A DNA stretch of 64,000 nt from Chiridota heheva. Its lineage: Eukaryota > Echinodermata > Holothuroidea > Apodida > Chiridotidae. Shown here one piece after another: positions 1 to 41,317 of the stretch. Positions within the stretch are counted from its first letter, which is position 1. Every line of letters begins with the position of its first letter. A program made the position numbers and the translations under genes. The stretch is taken from the NCBI GenBank assembly GCA_020152595.1, contig JAIGNY010000476.1, positions 276,501 to 340,500 of the forward strand, written 5' to 3'. Below the pieces are notes generated by a model that saw nothing but the letters and a program-made list of their open reading frames with translations, made no database searches and was not told the origin of the DNA.

Positions 1-898
1 GTCTCAGAAGTAAAAGACAATACATAATGTCAATAAAGTTAAATAACTTTCTTGTACTCATTTATCTTTCATTACTTGTATAAGCAGTTTACTTCTACAT
101 TAAAAAGATAAAATAAAATCTTTTCTGAAAATATTTTTTCCTCATGAAATCAAATCAAATCAAAATCAAGTCAACTGACACACATTCTAATTTGGTTTAA
201 GGTAGTACATACACTAACATGAAGCAATAACTTTCCTCAGAAAAAATGGTCCGTCAATCATTCACAGTTAATGCACATTTTTACCCTCAGGCATTATGAT
301 ACACAGCTATTTTTATCACCACTTTGAAAACAATTTTCTCCCACTAAGACACCTAACATGAATGAGTACTTTCAATCACAAACGTGCCTTGAATATTCAG
401 CTCTGGCTTTGTGTAATCTTTTAAACATAAATAGCCTTGGGCTACTTGACTGCGGTGTGCATGGGAATGGCAGATAAACAATCATTGTTTAGAGTGAAAA
501 CAATACACTGAACAGAAAGTCGGGTTGGTAATTATCATACCTGAGTTTTCAGAAGAAAAAAAACTCAGGTGTCAGGTGCAGGTAGGCTTAAAGAGAAACT
601 TTTTTGGCATGAAAACAAGGCATCATACAATCATACAGCAGATAAAGTACTTAACTAAACAACAATACCACTATGTTACACCATACTTGTAGATTTGTCT
701 AACTAATAATACCACTGAATACTATACAAGAACATAAAAACTCATTTCTTGGAAAGTTGAAATTTTAAGCTTGTCCTATAATCAGCTTCAGTCTGTCAAT
801 TGATTTGTGATCATGATCATGTTTGGGGGAAAAACTTGACAATTCATGACAGTTTTAGAATACTCTCTTTATTTACAAATACATTTGCCAAAACTTAC
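1..898 (-). other. HIRA intron 15 sequence
   Basis: AT-rich and without a recognisable exon. A possible acceptor near 543 (CTCAG followed by GTATG) leads into a frame that stops after 17 codons with no HIRA-like content, so no exon is called. Confidence 0.5.
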
Positions 899-30773
<29,875 letters not shown>

Positions 30774-31314
30774 ATTTCGGTACTTATGCTAAGAATGATA
30801 CATTATGTAGAAAATAAACCGAAACTTCGCTCTCTTCAACTTTTTTCAAGACTTCAAATCATGTTTTCTGTTTCACGTGGGTCAAAGGTGACAGTACAAT
30901 CCCAAGCGCAAAACCAAATAAGTTGAAAAAAGCCACATGTAAAGGTAAAGAAAGCCAAACTGCAATCAAGTCAGGAAAATTCCATTTATTACAAGGGGTC
31001 GGCCACTGGCGGGTTCAAGGGCTGTTCTGGGAGGGGTAAATTGTAATGAAATTGAAAAGTATTAGGATTTTAGAGGAACACATGCAAAATATTACCTGGT
31101 CCGAACCTCTTAATTACTGTATACTTTCTCTATTAAAGTTTTGGAGAAAAAAACAGAAAGATATTTTACAGCCGGACAAGCCAAAAAGTCCCCAAAATGC
31201 CAAGCTATTTCCAAAATTGGCTTCTTTAAAGCCAATCAATTGTTTATGTTGAGCTCCTGCCTGGTGATAGCGAGTGAAGCCAACATTTGATGAGCGTGTT
31301 TGGGACCCAGTGGA
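30774..31314. promoter_or_regulatory. Region upstream of the HIRA start codon
   Basis: The HIRA 5' UTR and promoter should lie here or further right, because exon 1 starts at 30773 on the minus strand. No TATA box or initiator could be assigned with confidence. An E-box-like CACGTG occurs at about 30875. Confidence 0.3.
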
Positions 31315-31867
31315 TTAAAGGATTAGTTCAGTGGTAAAAAATGTTCATCTTATAGGAAAAAGGACTTCAAAAGAATCGCAATGTGAAGAAAGCATTCAAA
31401 AATCTTATTCCATTTAGGAGGTATTTAAATTTAAAGTTTGGTATCATTTCTGTTAAAACGACTGAAATTAGACTAGTTGTGATGTCACAGCCTTAGATTT
31501 TTCAGTCTTTATGTATTTTAAAGAAAGTTTATTTGATTTGTTCACTATTTAAATGATGTTTCCTCAAACTTTTCTCAGGTGGTATATAATAAATACCCTT
31601 CCTAGATTCAGTTTAACTACTTTTTTGGACATATTCTATGGTTTTCAAGCCACAGAATCGCAGCACAAAATAAAATAGAAGACATAAAGACTTTGAGGAA
31701 TCTGAGGCTATGACATCACAACTAGTCTGATTTTAGTCATTTTTACACAAATGATACCAAACTTTAAACCTAAATATCTCTTAACGCAATAAGATTTTCG
31801 AATGCTTTCTTCACCATTTTGTTTCTTTTGAAGACAAACATACTTGACCACTGAACTAATCCTTTAA
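31315..31867. mobile_element. TTAA-flanked foldback element, copy 1
   Basis: Starts TTAAAGGATTAGTTCAGTGG and ends CCACTGAACTAATCCTTTAA. Long inverted arms of about 190 bp each contain AAAGTTTGGTATCATTTCTG and ACTAGTTGTGATGTCACAGC. The 150-bp loop is found reverse-complemented in the copy at 42150. Non-coding. Confidence 0.85.
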
Positions 31868-33564
31868 CTAAAGGCCCCCCCTCCTCCCGCCTCTCCTTTC
31901 CGGAGCGCGGAAGATGTTGAATATGGGGGCACAGGATCTAAGGGTCGGGGCACTTTCTAACTGTCGTATTCTTAAAGTCGAAGTCGACGTAACCGTGTAC
32001 GAGCTCAGTATGGTTTTGCTAAGTTGAAGGGGAAACTTTATTATTACAGTCAATGTGATACTTGTGTCGCCTCATCCAGTCTGCGAAAATTAATGGTACT
32101 CATATATGTTGGAAACTATTATCTAATACACAACATATTTAAAGAAAAATAAATTTTGTCGAGTATTTGTTGAAAAATGACAAAACATATGTTTTTCTCG
32201 CATTGACTGCAATGAGAACTATTTGTTTTCCCCTTTGAGTGAAGTTTGAGATCGTCAAAAAAGCATTGTTACGTCGCCGTGCACCACAACATTCCGGATG
32301 TTCGACCTCAAGAATTTTCAAAGCAGGACGGTGTATAGCACAGCAGTATACCTGTATAGGGTCAACCCTCCTCCCAGTCACACATCGGAACTTGAAATTT
32401 CTAAACTGTTATTGGTCTGACAATTTACTGGTGATCCATTTTTTCCTCTTTTTTTTTACGCTACAACTTCAAAAATTGAAGATATTTTGGTTCAAAAGTC
32501 GGTAAAGCTAAAATAAATCAAGTATACTAAAATTCTATAAAAACATGAAAATTTATAGATCATAGCTCTTGAAATCGAAAGGATTTAGACTTCTAGATCA
32601 TTATTAGCCAATTGTATTGATCATGAATCGGTATATTTAATTTTAAAATAATGTGAAAAGCAAATAAGCGGTCCTTAAAATTAAAGTTACGCCTCCGTCT
32701 GCAACATGCAAGATATCTCATCATGGTGGTCTGATTTGAACGTCATCAGAATGAGAACGTTCTCCTCTGGCTGTCTAGAAACGGTAACCTGATAATGCTT
32801 ATCTGAGTAAATTTGAACATGAGGATTTAAAATTATCTTCTTATCATCACTGAAATTTAGATTGATTTTCAGCCATTTTAGATCATAAAAGACCAAAAAT
32901 CTTCAGATGTTCCGGAGGCTTCGCCATGGACCTCTTCCAAGGGGCCTTTCCCCCTGGATTCAGTGGCGTTGCCAGGATTACATTTTTATGGGGGGCAACA
33001 ATCTTTTTTACAGGGGCAAATCTATAAGTGTAGAATTTTTCAACCAACATATTAATATATACCCGCTAGGGGTGTAGAAAGGATCACCTCTCAGCCGAAA
33101 TTTCCTGGTTACAAATTGGAAAATCGCGCTGGTTAATCAAGTTTCACTAAACGTTGTTGCTAATTGGAAAATCTTGTTCAAATCTCTTTCAATTTTTTTG
33201 TTTTCGATAAATTTTCGAAAGAATTTCTTCACATTGCGGGAAGTTTTTTTGTTTTCGAAATTTCCTTCATTTTCGGGTATTTTTTTTCACCTGGCGGGAA
33301 ATTTCTTTTGGTTTTCAGAAAATTTTGCCAAATTATACCAGAATTTATGATAATTTTAACAAACTTTCCAATAATTTAACCAAATTTTCCTTCAATTTGA
33401 TCATATAATTTTTTGTTTATACTTTAATCATTTCCCAATTTTTTCTTCCCAACTTGCATAAAAGAATTCAACCGGGACGGTGAAATGCTCTCAGGGGAAC
33501 GTTTTCCCTCGTTCTCTCCGATTTCTACGCCTCTGACCCTCTTCTCAAGTCGATTAAAGGATGT

Positions 33565-33665
33565 AGAGTCAACTCGCCCCAAACCAATTCGCTCCAAATC
33601 CAACTTGCTCCAAAGCCAACTCGCCCCAAACCAATTCGTCCCAAAGCTAAGTTGCCAGGCTCATT
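33565..33665. repeat. Short degenerate tandem repeat (CTCGCCCCAAACCAATT type)
   Basis: About six imperfect units of 16-17 bp based on CAACTCGCCCCAAACC. It gives an open frame on the plus strand without resemblance to a protein family. Confidence 0.6.
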
Positions 33666-34042
33666 ACCAACTTACCCCAAGTCACATTGACTTATTTCCA
33701 GTGTGGTCCCAATGATGAATTTTTCCAGGATGGAATTTATAGAGCCTGGGTGGGATAAGGTAGTAACTGCGAGTTGGTTTTGGAGTGAGTTGACCTATAA
33801 GCGATTGAAGTGCAGCACTGCACCATTTTATGACAGAAGATCGCTGAATTGAAATATGATAATCATCTTAAATGAGGCTATAAGTTTGACGGCATAGAAT
33901 TAAATTCAAATGGTGTATATATTGTTATGAGGTATGGACCCTGAGGTTTCCTACCTATAAAGGAAGGAATCATCATTTTTAATACCATTGGGAATTAGGG
34001 AGGCAATAATGTGTAACGGGGGGGGGGGGGGGGGATTCTCAC

Positions 34043-34270
34043 GGATAGATTTCGGCATTTTAGCTTACGCAAAGAGTTGTTAATGAGTGGAATGGTTTGC
34101 CTGAGTGGATAGTTAATTCCAATTCTGTTCACAATTTCAAAGTCAACATTGATAAGTTCTTTACTAACTCTGGGTGTCTTTGAATTTTGTATTGGTGGTG
34201 GTGTTAGTTATGGCTTTTTATGGGGTGATTCACCATTCTTAGCCCGTAATCTTGTTATGTTATGTTTTCT
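34043..34270 (+). mobile_element. CR1-like LINE 3'-end fragment
   Basis: TTCGGCATTTTAGCTT...GAGTGGAATGGTTTGCCTGA...CAAAGTCAACATTGATAAG matches 36937-37165. Ends with AATCTTGTTATGTTATG. A run of about 14 G precedes it. Confidence 0.85.
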
Positions 34271-34609
34271 GGCGATGATACTGGTCGGGGATGAGGGGGT
34301 GGGGTTTTGTTCCCAATTGTTCTATGTTGTGTGATGTAAACAAATGTAGGCCCTATATCGTTTATAAATAATTCGGGGAAGTGCACATTTCATCGGGAAA
34401 ATTTGCCTTTATCACCCCCTCTTTCTGTCCCCTCCACCACCCTCTGCGGTATAGTTAAACCCCTGGTTGCAGAAGCTACCAAGAAAGTTCCTGGATTGAT
34501 CCCTAAAGTTGATTACAGTTTTTTTCGAACTGAATTGGCTTTTTGCTCTTGAGACAAATCAACCAACCCGCAGAGCTTGCAAGTTGCAGCACGTCGAAAT
34601 AATAGACAC

Positions 34610-34821
34610 GGCTGCCGTATAAATAAGTTTATACCAGAGAGCGTGACGTCATTCGCCATATACAACGTATACGGTATAGGCAGGTCGAAGCAATTATGTA
34701 ATTGTACACCTAACTGAAGTTACTCGGAAGTTGGAGTTATGTCAAGCCCAGGGATACTACACAAGTAACCACTGATCTAAAAGTCGTTTTACAGACCGAA
34801 CAAATCCTTAAGGCATGAATC
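34610..34821 (+). promoter_or_regulatory. Candidate MED31 promoter with perfect CRE
   Basis: Contains a TATA-like TATAAATAAG near 34617 and a perfect CREB/ATF site TGACGTCA at 34644-34651, in a locally GC-richer stretch. It lies 170 bp upstream of the candidate MED31 start. The direct observation is the motifs; promoter function is inferred. Confidence 0.4.
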
Positions 34822-34837
34822 ATGAATTCAATTTCAG
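34822..34837 (+). CDS. MED31: Candidate MED31 coding exon 1
   Basis: ATG AAT TCA ATT TCA G followed by a strong GTATGT donor. The leftover G pairs with AT at 41237 to make a codon, giving MNSISDPQEVEKMRFQVE and an in-frame total of 184 codons. Against it: an out-of-frame ATG lies 7 bases upstream, the segment is tiny, and the exon 2 ATG at 41257 (MRFQVELEF) could serve as start. Confidence 0.33.
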
Positions 34838-35032
34838 GTATGTAGAGGGATGTAAGTCGTCAAAGGTGGTGTTTAACTCGAGATCTATGAAACTTTCGCA
34901 GAACATATACAGTAGGCTACTGCGTGACTTAGCCTACACGATTTATGCCACAGGTGTAGCGTTATGGCAAGCTATATGCATACTAGTAAGCATATAGGTT
35001 GCCATAACGCCTGGAACACCTGCGACTTAGGC

Positions 35033-35155
35033 CTAGTAACATAACATAGCATAACAAGATGACGGGCTAAGAAGGGTGAGTCACCCCATAAAAAAACCTA
35101 AACCAACACCACCACAAAAAAATCAAAGATGCCCAGAGTTAGTATTCCACCCTCC
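35033..35155 (-). mobile_element. CR1-like LINE 3'-end fragment, minus strand
   Basis: The reverse complement reads CTCTGGGCATCTTTGATTT, GGTGTTGGTTTAGGTTTTTT and GGGGTGACTCACC, ending in a TTATG-type tail. It faces the next CR1-like copy that starts 35 bp to the right. Confidence 0.8.
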
Positions 35156-35545
35156 AGTATCCATTAAGAATGTTGATTTTTCAGTTGATGTTGTGTCTTT
35201 AGAAGTTTAAGGGTTTGAAATTAAATAAAGCACCCGGTCCAGATGGTATACATCCTGCTGTCTTACGTAAATGTTCTGATGTTCTCTCTGTTCCCCTGAG
35301 TATTATCTTTTCAAAGTGCTTTGATGTTGGTGTTATTCCTAGTGTCAGTGATTGGAAAATTGCAAATGTCACTCCTATTTAAAAAAAGGGTCACCACAGT
35401 TTGCCTTGTATTGTAATTATAGGCCAGTGAGTCTTACTAGTGTTGTGTGCAAGGTCATGGAGTCCATTGTTAAGGATGTTGTACTACTACTAGAACATTA
35501 GGCAATTTCCAAAAAATATTTGAAGAGGGTCTGTGACAGGAATGC

Positions 35546-35822
35546 GATTGAGGGTGGGTTAGCTCGCTGGGATTGGGGTGGGTTAGCTTGCTGGGATTGG
35601 GGGTGGGTTAGTTTGCTGGGATTAGAGGTGGGTTAGCTCGCTGGGATTAGGGGTGGGTTAGCTCGCTGGGTTTAAGGGTGGGTTAGCTCGCTGGGATTGG
35701 GGGTGGGTTAGCTCGCTGGGATTGAGGGAGGGTGAGTGGGTTAACTCGCTGGGATTGGGATTGGTGTGGGTTAGCTCGCTGGGATTGGTGTGGGTTAGCT
35801 CGCTGGGGGTGGGTGGGTGGGT
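35546..35822. repeat. 25-27 bp minisatellite inside the CR1-like RT
   Basis: About ten imperfect copies of GGTTAGCTCGCTGGGATTGG followed by GGGTG. It sits between the RT finger region and the FQKAFDKV block, where related elements have only a short coding stretch. Confidence 0.9.
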
Positions 35823-35943
35823 ACAAGTGGTATGTCACTGACCCCTCCCCCCCCCACCTCCCCCTGCTCATTTACTGGCCAATGATTTGTTGAATTTGTC
35901 CTAGCATGGGTTCTTACCTAAGAGGTATGGTGTTTCTTATTTA

Positions 35944-36660
35944 TTGGAGTTTCTTGATGATGTTACTAAACTAGTTGATTCCGGTCATAAGGTGGATGTT
36001 ATTTATTTATATTTCCAAAAAGCTTTTGATAAGGTTCCATTAGGCAGGCTCATGATGAAAACAAGAGCACTTGGTGAGTTGAGAAAGTGTTCCAGTTGGG
36101 TATATTCTTGGTTAGTTGACAGGTCACAAAGACTTGTTGTTAATGGTGAAGTATCTCCATGGAAGAAGGTTTCAAGTGGTGTTCCTCAGGGTTCTGTATT
36201 GGGTCCACTTCTTTTCTTAATCTTCATTAATGATATAGATGTTTCCCTTGGCTCCAGGATTTGTAAATTTGCTGATGACACTAAGCTGTACAGGATTGTT
36301 GATGATGCCAGGGATTCTTCACTTTTGCCAACTGATCTGGATAAGTTTGTTTCTTGGTCCCAAAGATGGCAGATGTCATTCAATGTTGATAAATGCAAAG
36401 TTATTCATTTTGGTCACAACAATTTGGCTTTTGATTACTGCATAAATGGTTCAAATCTTGGTTGTGTTGATCAAGAAAGTGATCTAGGTCTTATTACTAG
36501 CAATTTAAAGCCTTCTAAACAGTGTGCTTTAGCAGCTGCAAGGGCAAATTGGATGCTTGGTTTGATTATAAGAAATTGTTGTTTTCTTGGCAGAGAGGTT
36601 GTTCTTAATTTGTATAAGCAGTTAGTCAGGTCTTACCTTGAGTATGCACTTCAGGCTTGA
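35944..36660 (+). pseudogene. CR1-like reverse transcriptase core, 238 codons
   Basis: Open frame with the RT blocks IYLYFQKAFDKVPLGRL, SSGVPQGSVLGPLLFLIFIN, ICKFADDTKLYRI (FADD catalytic box), KWQM-like SQRWQMSFNVDKCKVIHFG and DQESDLGLITSNLKPSKQC. It ends at a stop where related elements read on (LEYALQA-stop), and the first catalytic block has Tyr where Asp is usual (YLYF for YLDF). A defective remnant, not a host gene. Confidence 0.9.
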
Positions 36661-37476
36661 AGTCCCTTTTATGAGAAGGATAACTTCATTTTGGAGCAGG
36701 TTCAGTGAAGAGATACTAGACTTATTCCTGAAATAAGGAATCTCTCTTACCAATCTAGGTTGCAAATTCTTGGTTTGACCACGCTTGAGTTTAGAAGAGT
36801 ATGTGGTGATATGATTCAGGTTTTTAAGTTCCTATTTGGTAGTGATGCTTTGGCTTCCTGTTATTTCTTGCATATTTCAGCTAATCCTCATGTGACACAT
36901 GGTAATAGTTTGAAGTTGACCAAAGAGTCCTCATTGATAGATATTCGGCATTTTAGCTTTTCGCAAAGAGTTGTTAAATGAGTGGAATGGTTTGCCTGAG
37001 TGGGTAGTTAGCTCTAATTCTGTTCGCATTTTTAAAGTCAACATTGATAAGTTCTTTACTAATTCTGGGCGTCTTTGATTTTTTTCTTTTATGGTTGTGG
37101 TGCTAGTTTGGGCTTTTAATGGGGTGACTAACCTTTCTTAGCCCGTAATCTTGTTATGTTATGTTATATTATCAATGCTGACTTTAAAATTGTGCACAGA
37201 ATTGGAGCTTACTACCCATTCAGTGAGTAACGTTAGTGATGTAGTGAGATAACATCTCCATGCCCTACATGCGGCGCACTATACTACAGAGTATTCGATT
37301 GCTATTGTACATAATGGTTATAGGGTATGTTTATCTGACTAAGTAGTGATGAAGCTAAGTGAGGTTGTCTTTCATCACTGTATAGGCCTAGGCCTATCAT
37401 GTTACTTACACAGTGTTCACACTAACAGTTAAGCTTCAAAATTTAGCTGGGAGGGAAGGGGGTGATTTTCCCGGAG

Positions 37477-37800
37477 CACAGTGGCCTAGTGGTTAAGGTG
37501 TCGGGCTCTGGTGTGGAAGGTACTGGTTCGATTCCTGGCCAGGCCAGTGTGTTGTGTCCTTGAGCAAGACACTTTATCTTCATTGCTTCAGTCCACCCAG
37601 CTGTAATGGGTACCTGTGAGGGCAGTGACAGTTCTATGTGTTTGGAGCCCGCGCCTGTATATGGCTGCTGATAAACGGGCTTGTGACTCCCCAGGAGTGA
37701 GAAAGTTTCAGGAGAGTTAAGGCCCAGTGACCAGGGTAATATTGTAAAGCGCTTTGAGACAGTCTAGGACAGTATAAAGCGCTATATAAGAATTACTATT
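37477..37800 (+). mobile_element. tRNA-derived SINE with A and B boxes
   Basis: Pol III promoter: A box TGGCCTAGTGG at 37482-37492, B box GGTTCGATTCC at 37525-37535. The body holds GTGTCCTTGAGCAAGACAC and the tail TAAAGCGCTATATAAGAATT then ATTATT. About 320 bp. It differs in the tail from the copies at 47566 and 50040. Confidence 0.9.
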
Positions 37801-37805
37801 ATTGT

Positions 37806-40800
37806 GTAATTTTTGGGGGGATTTAAAAAAAAAAAAAGGGTGAACTTGAAAAGTATAAAAGCATTAGACATTTATTCTTAGTTTTCTCTTGAGAGTGTCA
37901 GAGAGTGTAACATCATTTGTCCTATATTTTATAGTCGAGTATTCGGTCGTCCTGGCATTTTGAACATCCGGGACTCTTCGTCAATGAAAATGTGCTACGA
38001 TTTGTGCACAAGTCCACCCCTTATTCTACTTACGTACGATACATATATTTCAAACTTCAAAATGATCTTTTCTACGATATTTTCTCCACATTTGCAACAA
38101 TTTCCTGCAAAATTACCAAAGCGAATGTAGAGATTAAGGTCTCTAAAGGTAATGGCAAAATGCTGTTGTTTTCACCAACAAAGTGGTTGTTCAGATTTAC
38201 GCACGTTCTTGTAATGTCATCCCGAATACTCGAATAGGCTAAAGGCTCAGAGATGAAACTGTACAAAAAATCATGATGAATTTACGGACGCCACCATATT
38301 TGTTCCTGCATGGTCAACTATGCGAGGTCGGTGGACAGTGCACTATGCAGCGTGAATGACGAGCGAGTGAGTGATTGAGTGGCTGAATGATAGCATACTG
38401 GCTGGGCTGGGTGGAGAAATCGTAAATTAATATTAAATCATTTTGTCACTAACTTTAGGCCTACCACTTGCATTGTTCCAGTTCTGCGAGATAATTTAAA
38501 ATTAGATTGGCATAACTTTCAGATGTTGGCATGATTTCACCACAGAATAGGACTGTTTATACTCAGTATACTTGGGTTCTGGCATACATATGAAGAATTT
38601 GAATTGATTTATGGCCAAATCTCGAATATGCCGCACCGCTGGTCCTAACAAATTTTAAGGTAGGCCAAGACTATTAAAAAAAAATTAGCACTCATGTTAG
38701 ACGTACTCAAATTTAATGGGGATATTTCCTTCATGGGCGGCGGGTATAGGATTACTAGGTTTAATGACAATTCATTTAGACAAAAATGACAACTCTTTGG
38801 TTGAAGTGGAATAATTCAATATAAAAAAAAACTGTTACTGTAAGGGTTATTTCAAAAGCACTAAAGAAAATTCTTGAAAGGTATCCTGATTGAATTATGA
38901 AAGGGGGAATGAGTATTCATAAACATTGTTCATGTTAGCTTACACCAACTATAAATTTTTTCCTGAAGTTAACTAGAGTTAACTAAATTTACCCTACAAT
39001 TGTAACTGCTTATTTCCTGTCCCTGTCTAAAATACAATTTTTTGGTATGTTTTAACAAGGAATATAAAAGTAACTTGAAAAAAAGAAGATTTGAAATAAA
39101 AGTACAAAAACAAATCATTAGCATTAAGATAATACTGCAGTCACTATATTTTCATCAGCTTCACTCCACATAGTTTGCTGAGTTTAGGTATAAGAAACAC
39201 CACAATTTAGTTCACTTCATAAATCATTTGTGAAGTATTGTGCCTTTACAATTACTGAAAGAGTGTAAAGTTCTTAATAAATTTGCTATTAAGAATTTAT
39301 TACCTCAGAATGCAATGACAAGTTGACAACATTTATTACAATTGAAGTTTTAATGTCATAGTTATATGCAAGTTATGCACTTGTCAGTTGCATGACTCAC
39401 TTCTACTACTCCGGAAATGTCAGTCAAAGGTAAGTCATTGATGTATGAAATAGTGACTCACATGTGCGTCATTGTACCAAATTGTCAGTCACCAAAGTGA
39501 TTCTGGGGTGGGTCAATTTACTTCAGACCCATTGACTTTGTACAGAGGTGATTGATTGGGGTATTAAAGTCATTTCACAAAAAAATGTCAGTAAATCATT
39601 TAGTTGGTTATCGCCCAAGCAAATGGATGACCCTTTAATAATCATAGATAAATAAATAATAAATAAACATAAATGACTAAGATAACAAAAACACACAGAG
39701 AAACTTTTTATTGTTTAATTCATTCAAATTACAACATCAGAATAAAGAAAGTGACCTTCATTTGTTAATACTGTATTCATTTTTAAATTGTTTTTTTCCC
39801 TGTATTTTTGTTCCAACCAAAAAGAGTCCTTTTTGACTTGGTCCACTAGCTTTGTTTCAGAAGTTATGCCATTGTGAACAAAAGAGAAGAAAGACTTTTG
39901 ACAGTTTGATGTAAAATTGATAAATCTATCACATTATGTTTATGTGTAATTCAACAATGAAGAAAAGATTACTTGGTTGCATCTTTAATTCCTCATCACA
40001 TCAATACTATTTCATACAACTAAAAAAATGCACTCTGGTTTGATTTATAACAATACCCTCATATAAACTATATAAAGCCAAAATTTAATCCTTCTTGAAT
40101 TTACTGTACTTGAAAGTGGAACACACCTTAATTCACCATACACAATAACTAAACTTGTAAAAATTTTACCTTCAATAGAATAAACAGCCTCTATTTTCAA
40201 AATGGACTGGACTAAGGCCTTCATTATATACCTTTTTTTGGTACTTCATAAATTCTGTACCAGAATAGCCAGCAAATTTGTTGTTTGCTGTTCTGGTACA
40301 GAGTTTATTAAGTATTTCAAAAGGAGTATAATGGTAATGTGAAGGCTTTATTCTAGTCCATTTTGACAATAGAAATCCATTTTGAAATAGAAGCTGTTAA
40401 TATTGCACAACCTAAAATATAACTTTTCAATTGAATTGAAAAAGGAGAAGCCCCAGATTTCACAACCATACATTAAATTCGCTTCACAAATTACTGGTTT
40501 GCTGTCACTCAATTTAACCATGGAGCTATTATCTCAGTTAATAGCTCCATGATTCAACACATACAGTTTAAGATTATGGCGATTGTGGTCGGAACTGAAC
40601 TTGTCAGATTGTAGCAGCTCACATTTCAGCAGTTAATCTACTGCCAGACTTACAGAAAATGGACATCATATTTTAATAGACTGTAAGGAAATTTATAGTT
40701 CTGAAATATGATTCTATCTTTAAATAACTGAGATTTACACATTCAGAAATACTCATTTAGCCCAGGTATATTTTTAGTAGCCCCGGGTGTATTTTTTCCT

Positions 40801-41236
40801 CTTTCAGGTGTGCTCTCACACAAAAGATTTCAATATTTAGCCATCATGCACCTACAGTAGGCCCTGTATCTAAAAACTGTTTCAAATCTTAGCTTACCAA
40901 CACTTGTATTGTGAACTAACTTTTCTTCTTTTTTTCACTCTACTTTTGTTACGCTTGGTTGGCAATTATGTCCTCTAGAAGGATTTTTGCCAACTCATAT
41001 GCAATTATTGTGCAAAACTGGGCAAAATAATAACAAGATTTGTTTCCTCATGCAGCCTTTACTCTTATCTTACCACTAGTCTACAATTTCAGATGAAATT
41101 CTGGGAAACTTTTAAATGTTAACAACTTATCTTTTATTTCTGTCTAGTAGGCTATATTCACTTAACTATTCAATTGCTTTGTACTATGTAAAAGTGCAGT
41201 GTAAATATTCAATAATGATTGTTACTTGATTTACAG
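37806..41236 (+). other. Candidate MED31 intron 1, right part
   Basis: No protein-coding exon was recognised. 37900-38400 is richer in CpG and open reading but lacks a match to any family I know. If the exon at 34822 is wrong, the true MED31 first exon may be here. Confidence 0.4.
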
Positions 41237-41317
41237 ATCCACAGGAGGTAGAGAAGATGAGATTTCAAGTGGAACTAGAGTTTGTTCAGTGTTTGGCGAA
41301 TCCACACTACCTTAATT
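41237..41317 (+). CDS. MED31: MED31 exon with domain start
   Basis: Encodes DPQEVEKMRFQVELEFVQCL then ANPHYLN. TTACAG acceptor and GTAAGT donor; the first codon is completed by one base of the preceding exon. Confidence 0.95.

Larger units (their letters stand above)
35190..37165 (+). mobile_element. CR1-like LINE, RT to 3' end, interrupted by a minisatellite
   Basis: The first part encodes LNKAPGPDGIHPAVLRKCSD, the RT finger motif; then come stops and the minisatellite at 35546-35822. RT resumes at 35890 and continues to the conserved C-terminal segment (EWNGLPEWVVSSNSVRIFKV) and a (GTTAT)n tail at about 37165. Endonuclease and ORF1 are absent, so it is 5' truncated. The clade call (CR1-like) rests on motif memory. 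Confidence 0.88.

Noticed and set aside
480-600. Possible HIRA exon 16 with acceptor near 543
   Set aside because: The frame in phase with exon 15 stops after 17 codons and shows no HIRA-like residues; the AG lies in a local inverted repeat of CTGAGTTTT.
32139-32505. Overlapping open frames near a CpG-richer patch, considered as HIRA exon 1 or a small gene
   Set aside because: HIRA exon 1 was found at 30737-30773; these frames have no family match and no splice support.
37477-37560. Free-standing tRNA gene
   Set aside because: A and B boxes are present, but the sequence continues into a SINE body and tail and does not fold as a complete tRNA by eye.
38260-38340. Alternative MED31 first exon (ATGCGAG before GTCGGT)
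   Set aside because: Donor is weak and the peptide would be only two residues before exon 2; kept only as a less likely option than 34822.
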